DNA of 64,000 nucleotides, taken from NCBI GenBank assembly GCA_944990035.1, contig CALYLX010000062.1, positions 62,001 to 126,000 of the forward strand, read 5' to 3'. Shown in pieces: positions 1-14,639 of the stretch. Numbering within the stretch: the stretch's first letter is position 1; each line of letters opens with the position of its first letter. This stretch comes from Clitopilus passeckerianus (taxonomy: Eukaryota > Basidiomycota > Agaricomycetes > Agaricales > Entolomataceae). Under the pieces are notes generated by a model, which saw only the letters and a list, made by a program, of their open reading frames with translations, ran no database searches and was not told where the DNA came from. A program made the translations under genes and the position numbers.

Positions 1-3000
1 TTGAACTAATGTGGGCCTTCTTAATCCAGGAAATCCGCTTGTACAGCTCTGGATTGGATTCTGCGACCAAGGCTGCGAAGACTATCGTACTCTTCCTAAC
101 TCAGAGGTACGAACGGCCTATGTTTTTGTTAACTCCGTTTGAACTAACCCTCCCTATAGATCTGGAAAAGGAAAGGCGACCAAAAACTCAAACGAGGCTG
201 AATACAGGACTATCTTTGATAACCTCATCGCGGATGTACTCGTCGTACTATTTTGGCCTGAATGGCCGGCTGCCAGTCTACTTCTCAGCGTGGCATCCAA
301 ATATATGGTTCGTGTCTCGAAAGGTCTGCCTATTTTCGTTCTGAAGATTTCTTTCTAGGTTTCCTCACTGGACGACGTGAAAACCAATCAGACCGATAAT
401 AATGCAGCGAAGAGCATTGCCCTTGATCACCTCGGTGTCATTGCCTCGCGGATTCGGTCAAGTACGCTGAATGTGCAGTCTGACACCAGCAAGTACCAGG
501 CAATCAAATGTCTGGATGAGGTGAGCCTCCGAAACTGCTAGACAACTCCATACTTATATAAGTGTCAGATTGTTGCCAGCGCAAATGCCAAGGAGTTCAG
601 CAAATTGGTCAAGATTCACAAGGACATTGCAGCGCATCTCTGTAAACGTTCCTCTGAGGACCAAGCTTATGATGTACGCCGACCGCCTGTTGAACCTTCA
701 CGCCGGTGGCTCAGACAACCTTTTTCAGAGCGCTAGAGAATTCACAGCAGCCACGCTGGGACACGAGCTTGCTGCATCCCTCAAGCAACTGGATTCCTGG
801 GTGACCGATCCCAGTGGTGACGATGACCTCAACATCAAGGATACCTCCCAACTCCAATCATTTGGATATAGACTCAAGGAAGCATTGCAAGGCGTATGGA
901 AGGAACCTACAGCAGATGTGTTTGATATCGGGTATGCTTGGTACACAATGTTATAATGGATTGCTCGAGACTTACATCAACACAGATCTCAAGAGGAAGT
1001 TGCCCGCATTGACAGGCTTGCGGAAGAAATTGGCACTATTCAGAGTTTGCGAAACTCGTTCCAACCCATCCTCACAATCATCTTGATGGCGCTCGATGCC
1101 CCTGCTATATTCATGCGCACCAAAGCTCTGAAGGCCCTTGGTCAGATCATTACAAGCGATGCTACTATTCTTAGTGCTGTGAGCGTCTTTGCCTTCCATA
1201 TAACTTCATACAACTGACTCTTCGCCAGCCTAACGTTCGTCGCGCTATCGAGAGTCATCTTCTGGACAGTTCTCCTGCTGTGCGAGATGCCGCAGTCGAG
1301 CTTATAGGGAAGTACATGGTTGATTCGCCTAAGGTTGCCGGGGACTATTACCAGAAGATTGCCGATCGTATCGCGGTCAGTACGATCCATAATTTTTATG
1401 GCTAGTGCACTAAACGTTTGGTTGCAGGACACGGGTCTTGGCGTCCGCAAACGCGTTATCAAACTTCTGAAGTCCTACTATGGAGTAATTGATGATTCTG
1501 CGCGTCAAATAGACATTGCAACACGAGTCGTGCTGCGAATGCTCGATGACGATGAAACCGTCCGAGAATTGGCTATCAAGACTATCGAAGAATTATGGTT
1601 TCCGAATAACATTTCTCCGCCAACTACAAAGCCGATCAGTTCTCATTCTGCTGCCAAAGTCAACGAGAAGGCTGCACTTCTCAACAAAGTCACCGTCATT
1701 ATGGGAACCTCAGCAACGTTCAAGGACAGGCAATCACCACTTGAGGACCTACTCCATAAAATCATGATGGAGAAGAGTGGAAATGAGGCAGCTTTTCTCC
1801 ATGCTCGTTACGGCGAAATCTGCGAAGCGCTGATCGACGGTTTGGTGGACGCTTCGGACCTGCCAGGATTTGTAAGTACTGGGTCCAGTCTCATGGAACG
1901 AGGTTGACCCACCACTCTGCAGACTGTCATCAATTGTGTCAGAACCATCTATCTGTTCACGTCTGCCCATCCTGCTATATTATCTGGCTCAAGAGCTTCT
2001 ACGTTACTTCCCTATCTAAAGAATGCGGCTTCGGTACGTCTCGTCCAATTCGTAAGCCGGCCTTGCGCCTCAACTCCATGTTCTAGCCCGAAGATCAATC
2101 TACCACTGACTATCTGCTCAAAATCTTCCGCATTTCCATCCCTTGCATGCCCAAAACTGCAGCAAAGTTCGGCCAAGAGCTTCAACTTGCCCTGCAGCCC
2201 ATGGTACTCAAGCCGACCGGCGGCAATGTGCAGGTATACCATTCCCCATGACATTCAGAAAAGTTCTGACAAAGAACTCCAGATGTTGCAAGAAGCAGTA
2301 GCCTGCATGTGTATTGTCATTCAAAACTTGACCCATGATTTCCCTCGCTTGATCAACCTCCTCAAGTCCTGCAATGGTAAAACGTGAACCAACCATTTCT
2401 AACTTCGGCCTAACCTCATACTGTTTAGTCCGCCTCCAACAAACTCTCAAGCGCCCTCCCTCCCAACAACTGCCACCGGCAGAGGTCCGAGGTCTATCGA
2501 TTCTGGCGTTTCTTGTTTCCCTCCTCGGAGAACATTGCAACTTCGACGAAATACGGCGCGATCGAACAGGTGGGTTCAGGATCCGTATCCTTCCTTTAAT
2601 CAAAACTCAATCAAATTCAGAACTAGCGAAGGATATTGATGGTATATCTCAGGTAAGACTAACTTAGACGACACTTAACGTCTCTAATGCTAGCGTCAAG
2701 GGCTCAATCATTGAACACATCTACTCGAGTGTGCTATCATTGTACCACAAATACAATAGCCCAGCACTTCGTGCGAGGCTCTTGCAATGCTTAGGTGGGC
2801 CCGGGTCCTCTCCATAGACCGTCGAGACACTGAACCAATGTTACAGGCTTCTTGTTCCGAGCGCAACCAACTCTTATGGTCATGGAGCAATCCTCCAAGA
2901 TAATGGACGAGATATTCGCATCTCCAGAAGAGGAGGCACGTGGGAGATTGTTGAGGATTCTGCAGGAGTTCCTGGTTTCGGAAGCTTCGAAGCATGCGAC

Positions 3001-4452
3001 CAAGGAGAAAGGTGCGCTTTTCCCATCTGACAAGAATTTATGATTAAATATCGGCTCAGAATCAGGAAAGGCTAAGCCCAAAGCGGCTGGTGTCAATATG
3101 GACGAATTGGTTGGAAATACCGATGGCTTTGCTGATTCTGGGTAAGTCTCCACAGTTGTGTGTCTTATGAACTCCTTTCTCAATTGAAACAGGGTTTCCT
3201 CTGCGGTGGTCCAGCGATATCTAGGTCAGATTCTGGAAGCTGCCCTTTCATTGCAACCCCAGATTCAAGCAACCGCCATCGACGTGCTCACTTTCACTAT
3301 TAAACAGGGCCTGGCTCATCCGCTACAGGTCAGCTATTCCCTATGAACTTGCTCCACTTCCTAACGGTTGTGCATAGTCATTCCCTGTCATCGTGGCTTT
3401 GGAAACGAGTCCGGTGGCAAGTCTCTGTAACAGAGCAAGTGCACTCCATACCATCCTGCACACTAAGCATGCCTCGCTGTTGAACGCCCGATATACTCTC
3501 AGTGCTCGAGCTTCCTTTGACTATCAGAAGAAGATTGCCAGCGGCTGCTTCCAGGGTAGGTGGTCCCTTCTTCAGTGGCGAACCAGACTCACCGCCCTTC
3601 CAAGGCTATCGTGTTCAAACTATTCCTGTTGCTCTTTTGCAAAGGTGGTACTCTCTCGTCCGAGAAAAGCGGCAAACTAGACAGGACTTCTTGAAATCTC
3701 TGGTCAAGGTATTCCAAGAGTGTGCAAACCAACAAGCGTCGCAGGTCAGACCTTATGCAGTCAACATTAGTACTCCTCCTGATCCCTCCGTAGGACGACG
3801 TTGACTTCGTTCGTTATATGGCCGAAAATTTCTCAGCTTTCGATTACAAGACACATGAGGAGGTGATTACCGTCATCAAACACCTCACAGCCGTTCTTTC
3901 AACCATCGGAGTTCAATTGCTGGAAACGATTTCCCCCTCACATTTACTCTCTCACTTGCAAACCGCTTCGGCACCGAACCCCTACCAGGATAGCATGGAC
4001 GTTGTTCCCGAAACACCAGCAACCGCAACTACTAACTTCACGGATCAAATACCCCTAATGCGAGATTCGGTGATAATTACCATAGTCATGCTCCTCAAGT
4101 CGTATCTGAAAGCACTATACTCTTTATCCGAAGAGTAAGTTTGAGTTAAAGCTATGTTGACAGGGTATGTGGACTGACTGTGAACAGCAAATGCAATAAA
4201 TTTGTCCTCGGAAAGAAATCAGCTGCTGGAGATAAACCAGCCGCAAGACGCCACGACAAACCGATCGAATGGGATCGTCTACCATTCGCGACGGCGCCCA
4301 TCCTGACCAGCGACGATGTTACTGTTCAGAAGCGTACTGTAAGTACTGTACTTCATCAATGATACGCTGCCTGAGTCCTGACTTCTATGTAGTTCCTGGA
4401 CATCTGGAACGAGGACGGCGTCACTGAGGAGCCTGAAGAGGAGTACAACTAA
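1..4452 (+). CDS. SCC2: Sister chromatid cohesion loader Scc2/Mis4 (NIPBL family), C-terminal part
   Basis: This is the C-terminal portion of the cohesin loader subunit that, with Scc4, loads cohesin onto chromosomes in the nucleus. The gene enters from the left edge, so its start is outside the window. It is broken by many short introns. Family hallmarks seen are a segment near 190-340 ([20 protein letters not shown]), the stretch [15 protein letters not shown] near 415-455, and HEAT-repeat sequence from about 1210 to 1610 ([20 protein letters not shown], then [19 protein letters not shown] and [19 protein letters not shown]). Further HEAT-like helices follow through about 3,700. The last exon starts near 4,393 and ends in an acidic tail (EEPEEEYN) at the TAA of 4450-4452. 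The family assignment rests on recognised motifs. Exact exon joins were not all traced. Confidence 0.9.
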
Positions 4453-4880
4453 AATTTCGAGTCGAGAACACTTATCATTACATGCTAGACGATATTTCCC
4501 GAAGAAATGCTATAAGTTAGGCGCTGTATAGTTATTTGATACCCTTGGTAGTTTGTAGCATAGTCATGTCAATTTGCATTAATACATCTGTAATTGGGGC
4601 TTGTAAAGGTATCAGAAAGTAGCCTAACCTAGAGAGAATTGAGACGAGTGACGTAATTGCGCTTGTTGAGGCGTAAATGAGCACGTTTTGCGTGCATCGG
4701 GCGGAGAGAAAGGTGCCCTCAAGGCAATGTGGAGACTATCTGCAAGGGGGAGGAGTGGACAGCTTTTTCGCTGCCTGGTTTCGATGCTCTCCTCTCGTAC
4801 AAACTCGCTGCGTCAGTCGTCTCGACGGTCTCGATGGCTATCTGCACTGTGCTTAGCTGAAAGGTTTCGTTGTAACACCG

Positions 4881-6426
4881 TCAGTATGCAATAGAAATGT
4901 TATATTCGATATTTGCACGAACCTTGTCGCGGTGTGGATTTGCACCGCGCCCGCTGGATCCCATGTTATTCAGGCTCATTGGCTTCGTCAGATCGACTCG
5001 ATGAGGCGAACTTCTTGCATTCAATCTTGGAATCGAACGATGGGTGGGTGAGGAGAGTGTTCTCTATGGCATAGGAAAGGCTTACGATGCAAGTAGCGTG
5101 ATGGTAAGGACTACATGTCAGGTAGGTGTTAGGCAGGATCCATATGGAAGGAGACGACGGTACTCACGTCTTGGAACAGTGACGAAGCCGCCGTACCAGG
5201 TTACTATTTGCGTTCGATTAGAGAGGTATCATAAGGCTAGAAGAGTATTTTACGGACAATTATCCTTCATAGTTGCGAACTGCAAAGGGTGTTTAGTAAA
5301 GTGGTAGTAAGATGAGAAAGTAGGCTTTGAAACCTACGCAGATGGCCACTATAATCATTGCGATACTATTCAGACGGGTTAGATCCTTAATATGGTTTCA
5401 GACGTAGACCCGTGATACCTAGTGAGAGCCCCGGTACCTGTCGATGGTTCATTAATATCGAAGGTTTCCAACGTATGAAATTGAGAAACGTACTGATTAT
5501 CCACATAATCCATCGATCACTTGAGCTAGCGAACCTAGACATTACCAATGAGCATCTGTATTCTTTGGATGTTTTTTTGTCCTCACCTGTAGAAATGCTC
5601 TTGCTTGCGTGTGTACAGGTGTCCCGCCAGAATCATCGACAGGATGATCTCTGCACCAGCGCCTACAAGGATTCAAAATCGGATTACATGTCCCGGCAAT
5701 TGTGGTACGGAACACACCTAGGAAGAATGTCGCTAGCAGGACGGTACGTCCTTCTTGTACCAAATCTGCTACAGATCCTGTAGAGAAGGCAAAGGCGGTG
5801 GATGCTATGTAGAGTGCAAGTTGTGCACAGCTGAGAGCAGTGACGAGTAGAGAAAGTGTGGATTGCTTCAACTCCCATTGTCGGTATGCAAAGAAGCCCT
5901 ACGCCCGTGCGTTAGCGCCGAGAACGCGTATATCGCGTGATATGACTGACGAAGACCAATAAGACGTTCAACCCAGTAAATAGTAGGATGAGGTCAAAAC
6001 TCTTTGGTGAATCTTCTTCGAGAACATCCATCCTCCCAAACGAGATTATTGTGAAGAAGTAAACGGCATGCGAACAGCAGATCTGGTTAGCGAGCTCAAA
6101 CAGCCTAGGATTGTGCGTTAGAATGGCATGAGGATCAAATGAAGTATCGCGCTCACCAGACGGCCCCAACCTTGAATACATGAATCAGCGCCAGAGATCA
6201 TACAGACGAATTCATACAACATACAAGGCTCTTGTAGAGGATCGGATCTTCACTGAAATCCTGAAAGTAGAGATACGTCTAACCGTACGATAAGAGCCAT
6301 TCGGGTGTGGACGAATTCAGTGCTCACCTGAACTGTGGCCATTCCAAACAAGAAGACGGCGATCGAGTAGCCAACTTGCAAGGGCCCAAGGACGAGATCC
6401 ACCGAATCCGTGAAGAACATGCTCAT
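4881..6426 (-). CDS. DUF6534-like seven-helix membrane protein
   Basis: This is a predicted integral membrane protein of the family expanded in mushroom-forming fungi (DUF6534 type), whose function is unknown. The ATG at 6424-6426 follows an in-frame stop. The first helix carries LGPLQVGYSIAVFLFGMATVQ-like sequence (first residues LGPLQVGYSIAVFLFG). Later exons give the helices ANQICCSHAVYFFTIISFG, DLILLFTGLNVLLVF, SLLVTALSCAQLALYIAS and AGAEIILSMILAGHLYT. The last exon gives LLASLNAR, the characteristic end of this family, then a basic tail and TGA at 4881-4883. At least six short introns interrupt it. The stretch between about 5,150 and 5,540 was only partly resolved into exons, so a lesion there cannot be excluded. 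It is transcribed divergently from the peptidase gene on its right. Confidence 0.75.
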
Positions 6427-7080
6427 TCAAGGCAGAGGGAGAACAAGACGAAGCTCCTGTGTGTCAAACGCTTTATCTACACAGGTGGAGTGTGTGTCCC
6501 TGGTACGATCAGTTATATATGGCCTGGCGTCTCAGTTACAGCTGGCCATCACGGTCTTGAGGCGCTGCAACTCCTGACACAGATGTGTGTGACTGTAGGC
6601 GCTCAAGTCGTGTTTTGCCTTCCAGATTGGTCAGGTTCCATTACCTTTTCTAGGCCTAGTATTTCAATATTCTGTGTCGGTATAGGTTCTAACTGGAATG
6701 ACGGAAGAGGCGTAGAACTTCGACCAGATGCCAGTGATGTCTTCGTCTTGACAGGAAACCAGAAGGTTCCTTTGCGTTTCCGGTCCAGTCATGAGTTAGT
6801 TCTTGGTTTTGCCAATTGTAAGCATCAGATGTTTAAGGCATAATAGTGATTCAGCGGTTGAGTCCTCTGCAACCCCTCCGCTCAGGAAGGAGAGCAAACC
6901 AATTCCTGATCGGCGATTGGACAACTGAAAGAGTGCACTGCCACAGACCTCCGCATTACCATCACGTGCACGCACGGAAAAAGCCGAACCAGCACTGGCC
7001 GTGAAATTCCGAAGCAACCTTGCACTTATAGAAAAAACTTGACCGGGCCTCTGTCGACAACGGCGACGACGACGACCACA
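6427..7080. promoter_or_regulatory. Divergent intergenic region
   Basis: About 650 bp separate the start codons of the DUF6534-like gene (minus strand) and the processing peptidase gene (plus strand). It must contain both promoters. A long open frame runs through 6307-6843 on the plus strand, but it overlaps the first exon of the membrane protein and has no recognisable product, so it is not called as a gene. No clear TATA box or repeat was identified. Confidence 0.5.
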
Positions 7081-8656
7081 ATGGTTTCTAGAGCCGTACT
7101 CAGCCGCGTTCTCCGCAATGCTTCTCGCAGTCCGGTTTGTGACAGTTCTTGCATTTATAGAATTCTACTGACTCTAACCCCAGCGTGCCATCCGGACTTT
7201 CGCGACAGCACACAACATTCCTGGGCCCTTCACTGAAGTCACGACTCTGAAGAACGGCCTTACGGTTGCTACTGAAGCTCAACCTCATGCTCAGACAGCT
7301 ACCGTCGGTGTGTGGATAGATGCTGGTTCTCGGGCGGAAAACGAGAAGAACAACGGCACGGCACACTTCCTGGAACATATGGCTTTCAAGGGAACCGGCC
7401 GACGATCCCAACATGCTCTCGAGCTTGAGGTTGAGAACATTGGTGCCCACCTCAATGCTTACACCTCCCGTGAACAGACTGTCTACTACGCCAAATCCTT
7501 CCGAAAGGATGTTCCGGTCGCCGTCGACATTATCTCCGATATTCTCCAGAACTCGAAGTTGGAGAACTCTGCCATCGAGCGTGAACGTGATGTCATTATC
7601 AGGGAACAACAGGAGGTCGACAAGCAGTTGGAGGAGGTCGTCTTTGACCACCTTCATGCCGTCGCTTTCCAAGGTATGTTCGTCATACCCGGAGTTTCTG
7701 GTATCCTGACTGACAAGTATTCCAGGTCAAGCTCTTGGCCGAACAATCTTGGGCCCCAAGAAGAACATCCTGTCGATAAAGAAGGATGACCTCTCCTCCT
7801 ACATCAAGACCAACTACACTGCTGACCGCATGGTTCTCGTCGGAACTGGTGGTGTTGACCACAACGAGCTGGTCAAGCTTGCCGAGAAGCACTTCTCCAC
7901 CCTCCCTGTTTCCTCCAACCCCATTCCCCTCGGCCGTCTCGCACACCCCAAAACTGCCTTCGTTGGTTCGGAGGTCCGCATCCGCAATGATGAGCTTCCT
8001 ACAGCAAACATTGCTATCGCTGTTGAGGGTGTCGGCTGGAGCTCTCCCGACTACTTCCCCATGCAAGTCATGCAAAGCATCTTCGGCAATTGGGACAGAT
8101 CACTCGGTGCATCATCACTCACCTCCTCCCGCCTCTCTCACATCATCTCCTCCAACAACCTCGCCAACTCCTTCATGTCCTTCTCCACCTCCTACTCCGA
8201 TACCGGTCTCTGGGGTATCTACCTTGTTTCTGAGAACTTGGTCAACCTCGACGACCTCACACACTTCACTCTGAGGGAGTGGGCTCGTATGAGCATTGCT
8301 CCTACGGAGGCTGAGGTTGAGCGTGCCAAGAGCCAGCTCAAGGCTGGCCTCCTCCTTGGCCTCGATGGCACTACCGCCGTTGCTGAGGATATTGGTCGTC
8401 AACTTGTCACCACTGGTAGGAGGATGACTCCTCAGCAGATTGAGCAGGCTATCGATGCCGTCACCGTCGATGAGATTAAGCGTGTTGCATCAAAATACCT
8501 CTGGGATAAGGATGTACGTCCCGTCCTGCTATTCCTCAATTCTCTTCATTCTAATATTATTATTTTTCACAGATTGCTATCACTGCTCTTGGAAACATTG
8601 AGGGAATGCTCGATTATAACCGTATCCGCAACGACATGTCCTCTATGGTGTATTAG
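7081..8656 (+). CDS. MAS1: Mitochondrial processing peptidase beta subunit
   Basis: This is the catalytic beta subunit of the matrix processing peptidase (M16 family zinc protease), which removes targeting presequences from imported precursors. The N-terminus ([18 protein letters not shown], then RAIRTFATA) is itself a basic, Arg/Ser-rich mitochondrial presequence. The zinc-binding HxxEH motif is present as HFLEH near 7367-7381. It is followed by the distal glutamate region ([17 protein letters not shown]), and the family segment [22 protein letters not shown] lies near 8150-8215 (core [13 protein letters not shown]). Introns lie after codon 18, near 7673-7724 and near 8514-8572. The protein ends NDMSSMVY with TAG at 8654-8656. 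It is full length for the family. The beta rather than alpha assignment rests on the intact zinc motif, since the alpha subunit lacks it. Confidence 0.95.
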
Positions 8657-9038
8657 ATGGTCGGTTTAAACATGCACCCTGTAATACCTTCGCAATACTA
8701 ATTGGCTAGCAAAGTTTTACTGTATCTAGCCTTAGACCAAGCAATACACACCCCATTAATACCAGTCTTTCGTGGTCTCGTCTATCGTCGTGAAACGGCT
8801 TCCATCGCTTTGTTGTCTTGCTTACTTTCCGTTGGCTCCAATTCCGTGTTCACTGGAGACCTCGTGAGGAGTTGTTCAACAGCTGTGTTGCAGTAAACCG
8901 TGCTACTTAAACATCTCCACCAGGCTGGTTCACTTTCAAGAATGTTTGGTGTGATAAAGGCTTGTCATCAAGAGCTCATACGAGCCCACAAAGTAGGGCT
9001 AACTATTAAATATGTCTATGCTAATTAGATTGTCTATT
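8657..9038. other. Convergent intergenic region
   Basis: About 380 bp lie between the stop of the peptidase gene and the stop of the first PEBP-like gene, which face each other. It should hold both 3' untranslated ends. No gene, repeat or conserved element is visible. Confidence 0.5.
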
Positions 9039-9854
9039 CTAGAGGCTGCGAATCAGCGTCCGGGCCCACCAACATGAAGGTGCCTCCGATTGGATCACCC
9101 AAACCAGTGTCTGCTGCAAACTGGCTGACGTTGAAGTTCGCGATGGTGGTATTGGGCGCGAAAAGAGTTTGATTGTTCCAGTCAGGAGGTTGATTGAACA
9201 AAAGGAAAGTGTATCTACAAGAGGGACCATCATTAGTTAGGTGTGCATCAGCGAAACGGCCTGTCCAGACTCACCGGTGGGGGTCCGAACCAGCAGGTGG
9301 GCTGGGCTGCAACCACTCCGAAACGGCGGCAGTACGGTTGGTCAACTTTTGGGCGTCAAGCTTCGAGCTGGAGCGGCTTGAATTGCCAACAGCGTAGAAG
9401 TCGCCGCCGATGAAATGACGGACTTGGGCCCAGGAGGTATTCTGCGGGGTAGGTGCATCCGGGTCGACTTCTACGACGACGAACGGTCCGGTGCTTTCGG
9501 TGCCTACTACGCTGAAGAGAGCGGCCTCTGCGGTGGCTAGGGCATGCCGGTTAGTGGAGAAGCGAGCAAGCCTATACTTTGTGACTTACCATTGCGTGCA
9601 ACGGTTTGACCAGCACGGATGGTGATAGCGGTTCCGTTGATCTGCCCTCCTGGGAGGGTCACCTCAAGTAAAACCTGGGGATCGAACTCGATAGCCAGAT
9701 CGGCTGTAAGCTTTCAATGGTGTCAACACAGGAAGCGAGATTTGACGAGAGAGGTACCCACATTAGCCCTCTTGAAAGCCCTCTTGACCCTCGAAAGACT
9801 GGTATCCTGAGCGACAGCGACAGCTGCAAAGAGCAAGGCAATCGAGAAGCGCAT
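9039..9854 (-). CDS. Secreted PEBP-like protein, copy 1
   Basis: This is a phosphatidylethanolamine-binding protein family member with a secretion signal. The ATG at 9852-9854 opens a hydrophobic signal peptide (MRFSIALLFAAVAVAQ) with a likely cleavage after AVAQ. Introns follow at RAFKRAN, after TVARN, and after DPHR. The family core is seen as VVVEVDPDAPTPQNTSWAQ and RHFIGG (the DPDxP and GxxRH ligand-pocket motifs) and PAGSDPHRYTFLLFNQP, the later conserved HRY block. It ends PDADSQPL with TAG at 9039-9041. Cytosolic PEBPs act in signalling or protease inhibition. What this exported form binds is unknown. A tandem paralogue lies immediately upstream on the same strand. Confidence 0.85.
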
Positions 9855-10294
9855 TTTCCCAAGTTTATCAACTTCTCGTTTCGAGTGTTGTTGTTAGAAA
9901 CATGGTTGCTGCGAGCTTATATACAGACCATGGAAGCTCTGCAACGGACAAAGGAGCTTCCTATCCACACGCGCCCTGGATTTGAAGAAAGTCCGGTGGG
10001 AATCATCCACTAGAGGTTTAGTGCCTAAGAATAAACTCGAAACCGTTGAGTTGTAGAGTTATCAGTGTTAGTGGGCTGTGGCGGTACGGTTGAGCTTCGA
10101 ACGCCTTCGTCGAGAGCTGTAAATGCGCGCAGTTATTCTTATCCCGCCTACGCCCGCCCCTCTTATCCTAGGAGGTGCTCGTCGTGTTTTCCGTGAGTCC
10201 ACTATCCCCAGTTCCCCGGAAGTCCATGTTTTAAACAAATATAGATTTTACACGCTACTAATCCACAATTTGTGAAACTAAGGCGGCCTCCAGA
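9855..10294. promoter_or_regulatory. Region between the two PEBP-like genes
   Basis: About 440 bp lie upstream of PEBP copy 1 and downstream of copy 2. It must include the copy 1 promoter: the sequence ttatatac at about 9915-9925 lies some 65 bp upstream of the start codon and could be a TATA box. No further ORF or repeat is supported. Confidence 0.4.
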
Positions 10295-11092
10295 TTATGC
10301 TGAGGTTGGGTATGGCGCTACCAGCATGTACATTCCCGCGACAGGGTTTCCTAATCCTGTAGCGGTGGCGAATGAACTGACGTTGAATAGCTGAACGGGA
10401 GTCTCTGGTGTCACCAGCGTCTGGTCGTTGAAATCCGCCGGTTGCTTGTACAGTAGGAAAATATAGCTATATCACGGGCGTGTATTAGATTATGATTTAT
10501 CCATCACAAACGCATCAACTTACCGGTGAGCATCTGATCCTGCAGGAGGTGTAGGCTGGCGGTAAGGAGAGATAGCCACAGTCTTATTGAACAGAGGTTG
10601 AGCAGGTGCTTTAGGCAACACAGTAAAGAAATTCGGCGCCAAGAGGTGACGGATCTGTGCACTGGTGGGGTTCTGAGGGGTCGGTGCGTCTGGATCGACG
10701 GCGACCACAACGAATGGTCCAGCACCGACCTTCCCGATCACGCTGAACGCAGGCGGGCCGGCAGTCGCTGAAAAGGGTGGGTCAGGTTTACTCGGTGGAA
10801 GGACCAGGACTTGGGTACTGAGTGCCGGACGTACAATTGCGGGGTAGTTGGAGGCCTGCGTGGAGGGTGATGGGTGGCCCTGAGGTTTGGGGGAGCGTAA
10901 CCTCAAGCAGAGCTGAAGGGTTGAAGGTTATGCTTAAGCTGGTCGGGATCTGGAGAATATTTTAGATTCGGAAAGGCGTTGAAGGTTAGGGTGGCTCACG
11001 TTAGCCCTTTCAAAGGCTTTCTTGACTGTTGAAAGGCTTGTGTCCTGAGCCACCGCAAGGGCAATGAAGGGTAGGAGGGAAAGGAATCGCAT
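10295..11092 (-). CDS. Secreted PEBP-like protein, copy 2
   Basis: This is a paralogue of the gene at 9039-9854 with the same layout. The start at 11090-11092 gives a signal peptide (MRFLSLLPFIALAVAQ) followed by DTSLSTVKKAFERAN and an intron at the same place. The PEBP core reads VVVAVDPDAPTPQNPTSAQ, then IRHLLAPNFF and PAGSDAHRYIFLLYKQP. It ends VAPYPTSA with TAA at 10295-10297. The shared signal peptide, shared intron positions and tail-to-head order show a tandem duplication, while the mid-protein (roughly the RHL to SPYR segment) has diverged. Function is not established. The extracellular location is inferred from the signal peptide. Confidence 0.83.
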
Positions 11093-11751
11093 TGTAGATA
11101 TGAAGTAAACTTGGTGCTTCGGTTGATCAAAGGCAGCTTTTATAGGTTCGAGAACCTTAGGCAATGGAAAATCCTGGTAAGCACATCCACCATTTACATT
11201 CACTCGCTGAGTAGGGATGCGATTATCCAGGTAAAAGAAGGTATGGGCATCGCGGAGGACTGCAACTCAGGAGAGGCTGTGGCACTTTATCCACGATGAT
11301 CGCAGGTTGAATGACAGGTCTGGCAACCAACCAGAAGTTCCTCCACGTATGGAGCAACATGATAAAGAAGTACCGAAGGAAGACTGCTGATACTACGGTA
11401 CCAGTGGCGGTCCGGAAGAGCCAACTTCACTGGGTAGCCAAGGTTGGGCCAAGGAAAATGAACACTGGCACTCGGTGAAGAACCTTGTTTGTCTGATCTT
11501 AGAGGATGCACTAGTTGGTGACAAAAATAGAGAGACTCAGACTCAGAAAAGCCGAGATTCGTAACAGAAAACTCCAGTTTCGACAATCCATGCAGTGAGA
11601 GTTCATCGCAAATACTTTGAACCCCAAGCTTCCGAGCCGAGCGAAATTTTGATCGAAGTTTGGCAAGTCCGTCGATCATGTGACTTGGCCAGCCCATTAC
11701 CAGGATCCGACCGTTTTCCGCCGTCTTTACAAAACTTGACCTTCATTACTC
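11093..11751. promoter_or_regulatory. Divergent promoter region (PEBP copy 2 / LPD1)
   Basis: About 660 bp lie between two start codons pointing away from each other. The sequence ttttataggt at about 11138-11147 lies about 50 bp upstream of the PEBP copy 2 start and resembles a TATA box. Open frames here on either strand have no recognisable product and are not called. Confidence 0.45.
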
Positions 11752-13690
<1,939 letters not shown>

Positions 13691-13880
13691 ACGAACTGTA
13701 ACTTACCTTGTCGTGTTGTCTTACTTCCGTAGTAATTTTCCTTACGCTTAATCTGATAGATTGTTTAGATTCTCCATGTGTGAGTTCTGAGAAGCAGGAG
13801 CTCGACATGAATGGTTTGCATTAATGTCTACCTAACTACAACATTCCTAGTTCGCTAGGGAATCCTCCGGTGGGTTCAGC

Positions 13881-14639
13881 CTACAAGTGCCACACTTGAT
13901 TGGGGCGCAAATACTTGGCATGCTTGAGGAGTACCTCGATTATCCTGTGCGCTGTCGGTTCCTGGTCTTGGTGCGTCCCACATTCGTCGAGGCCAATCTC
14001 GGAGATTTTTGTTGTAAACACGTCCTTTCGTCCACACGTCAATTTCGCCGAGTACTGACACCTCTGCCCGGCGTCTGGTCCCCCTTTTTGTATAGCCACG
14101 GGTCGTGGAAAGAGTTTCACGCCATAGATGTCGCAGACTGAACGAGGCTCGGTGGGGGTCATGAGTGCCCAGGTCGTTAGTTCCTTTTGACCATACCCCA
14201 TTGACGGGAACTCCACTGTGAGCAGGTTCTTTTTGTCCAGCATTTGCAGCCATTTTATGATCTCGTCTTTATTCGTCATTTGCTATCGCAATGTCCGAGT
14301 CAGTTTGGAATGTCTTCGAAAGGGACTTAGATATACACACTGTTTTCTGATGGGCTGGGTCGAGTATTTGGAAACTGGGAGGAAAATTCGGTCAGTTGCC
14401 AGTGCCGGGACTAACATCGGAATCAAGAAGGGGACTTACTGGCCTGGAAGATGGGCTGGCTTAGGCGCAACGACTCCTTTCTCAGCCGCATTTGTAGGAG
14501 GTTTTCTTTGGCCTTGGCCAGGTGGCGGGGTTGGCTTATCCATCTGGCCCAGATTATTGCGGGCGGCAATTGGCGTAGCATGAGCGCCGAGGATACCAAC
14601 CGCGACCACCAATGCAGTGAAAGCTTTCGAGTACCGCAT
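13881..14639 (-). CDS. Secreted protein of unknown function
   Basis: I do not recognise the family. The start at 14637-14639 gives a signal peptide (MRYSKAFTALVVAVGILGAHA) and then a Pro/Lys-rich linker (KPTPPPGQGQRKPP). Two introns are inferred. One starts at the gtaagt after PAHLPG. The other runs from gtgtgt to gatag just before QMTNKDEIIKWLQML. With both removed the frame stays open to TGA at 13881-13883, giving about 210 residues. The second half contains VCDIYGVKLFPRP and YSAKLTCGRKDVF. The reality of the gene is supported by a broken paralogue at 15139-15938 that shares the signal peptide, the linker and this C-terminal block. It converges with LPD1. Confidence 0.65.

Noticed and set aside
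6307..6843. 178-codon plus-strand ORF between two divergent genes
   Set aside because: It overlaps the first exon of the DUF6534-like gene on the other strand and has no recognisable motif. The reverse strand gives a coherent family member.
7100..7672. 190-codon minus-strand ORF opposite the peptidase gene
   Set aside because: It is an antisense shadow of the well-supported M16 peptidase exons. Its apparent length comes from codon bias of the real gene.
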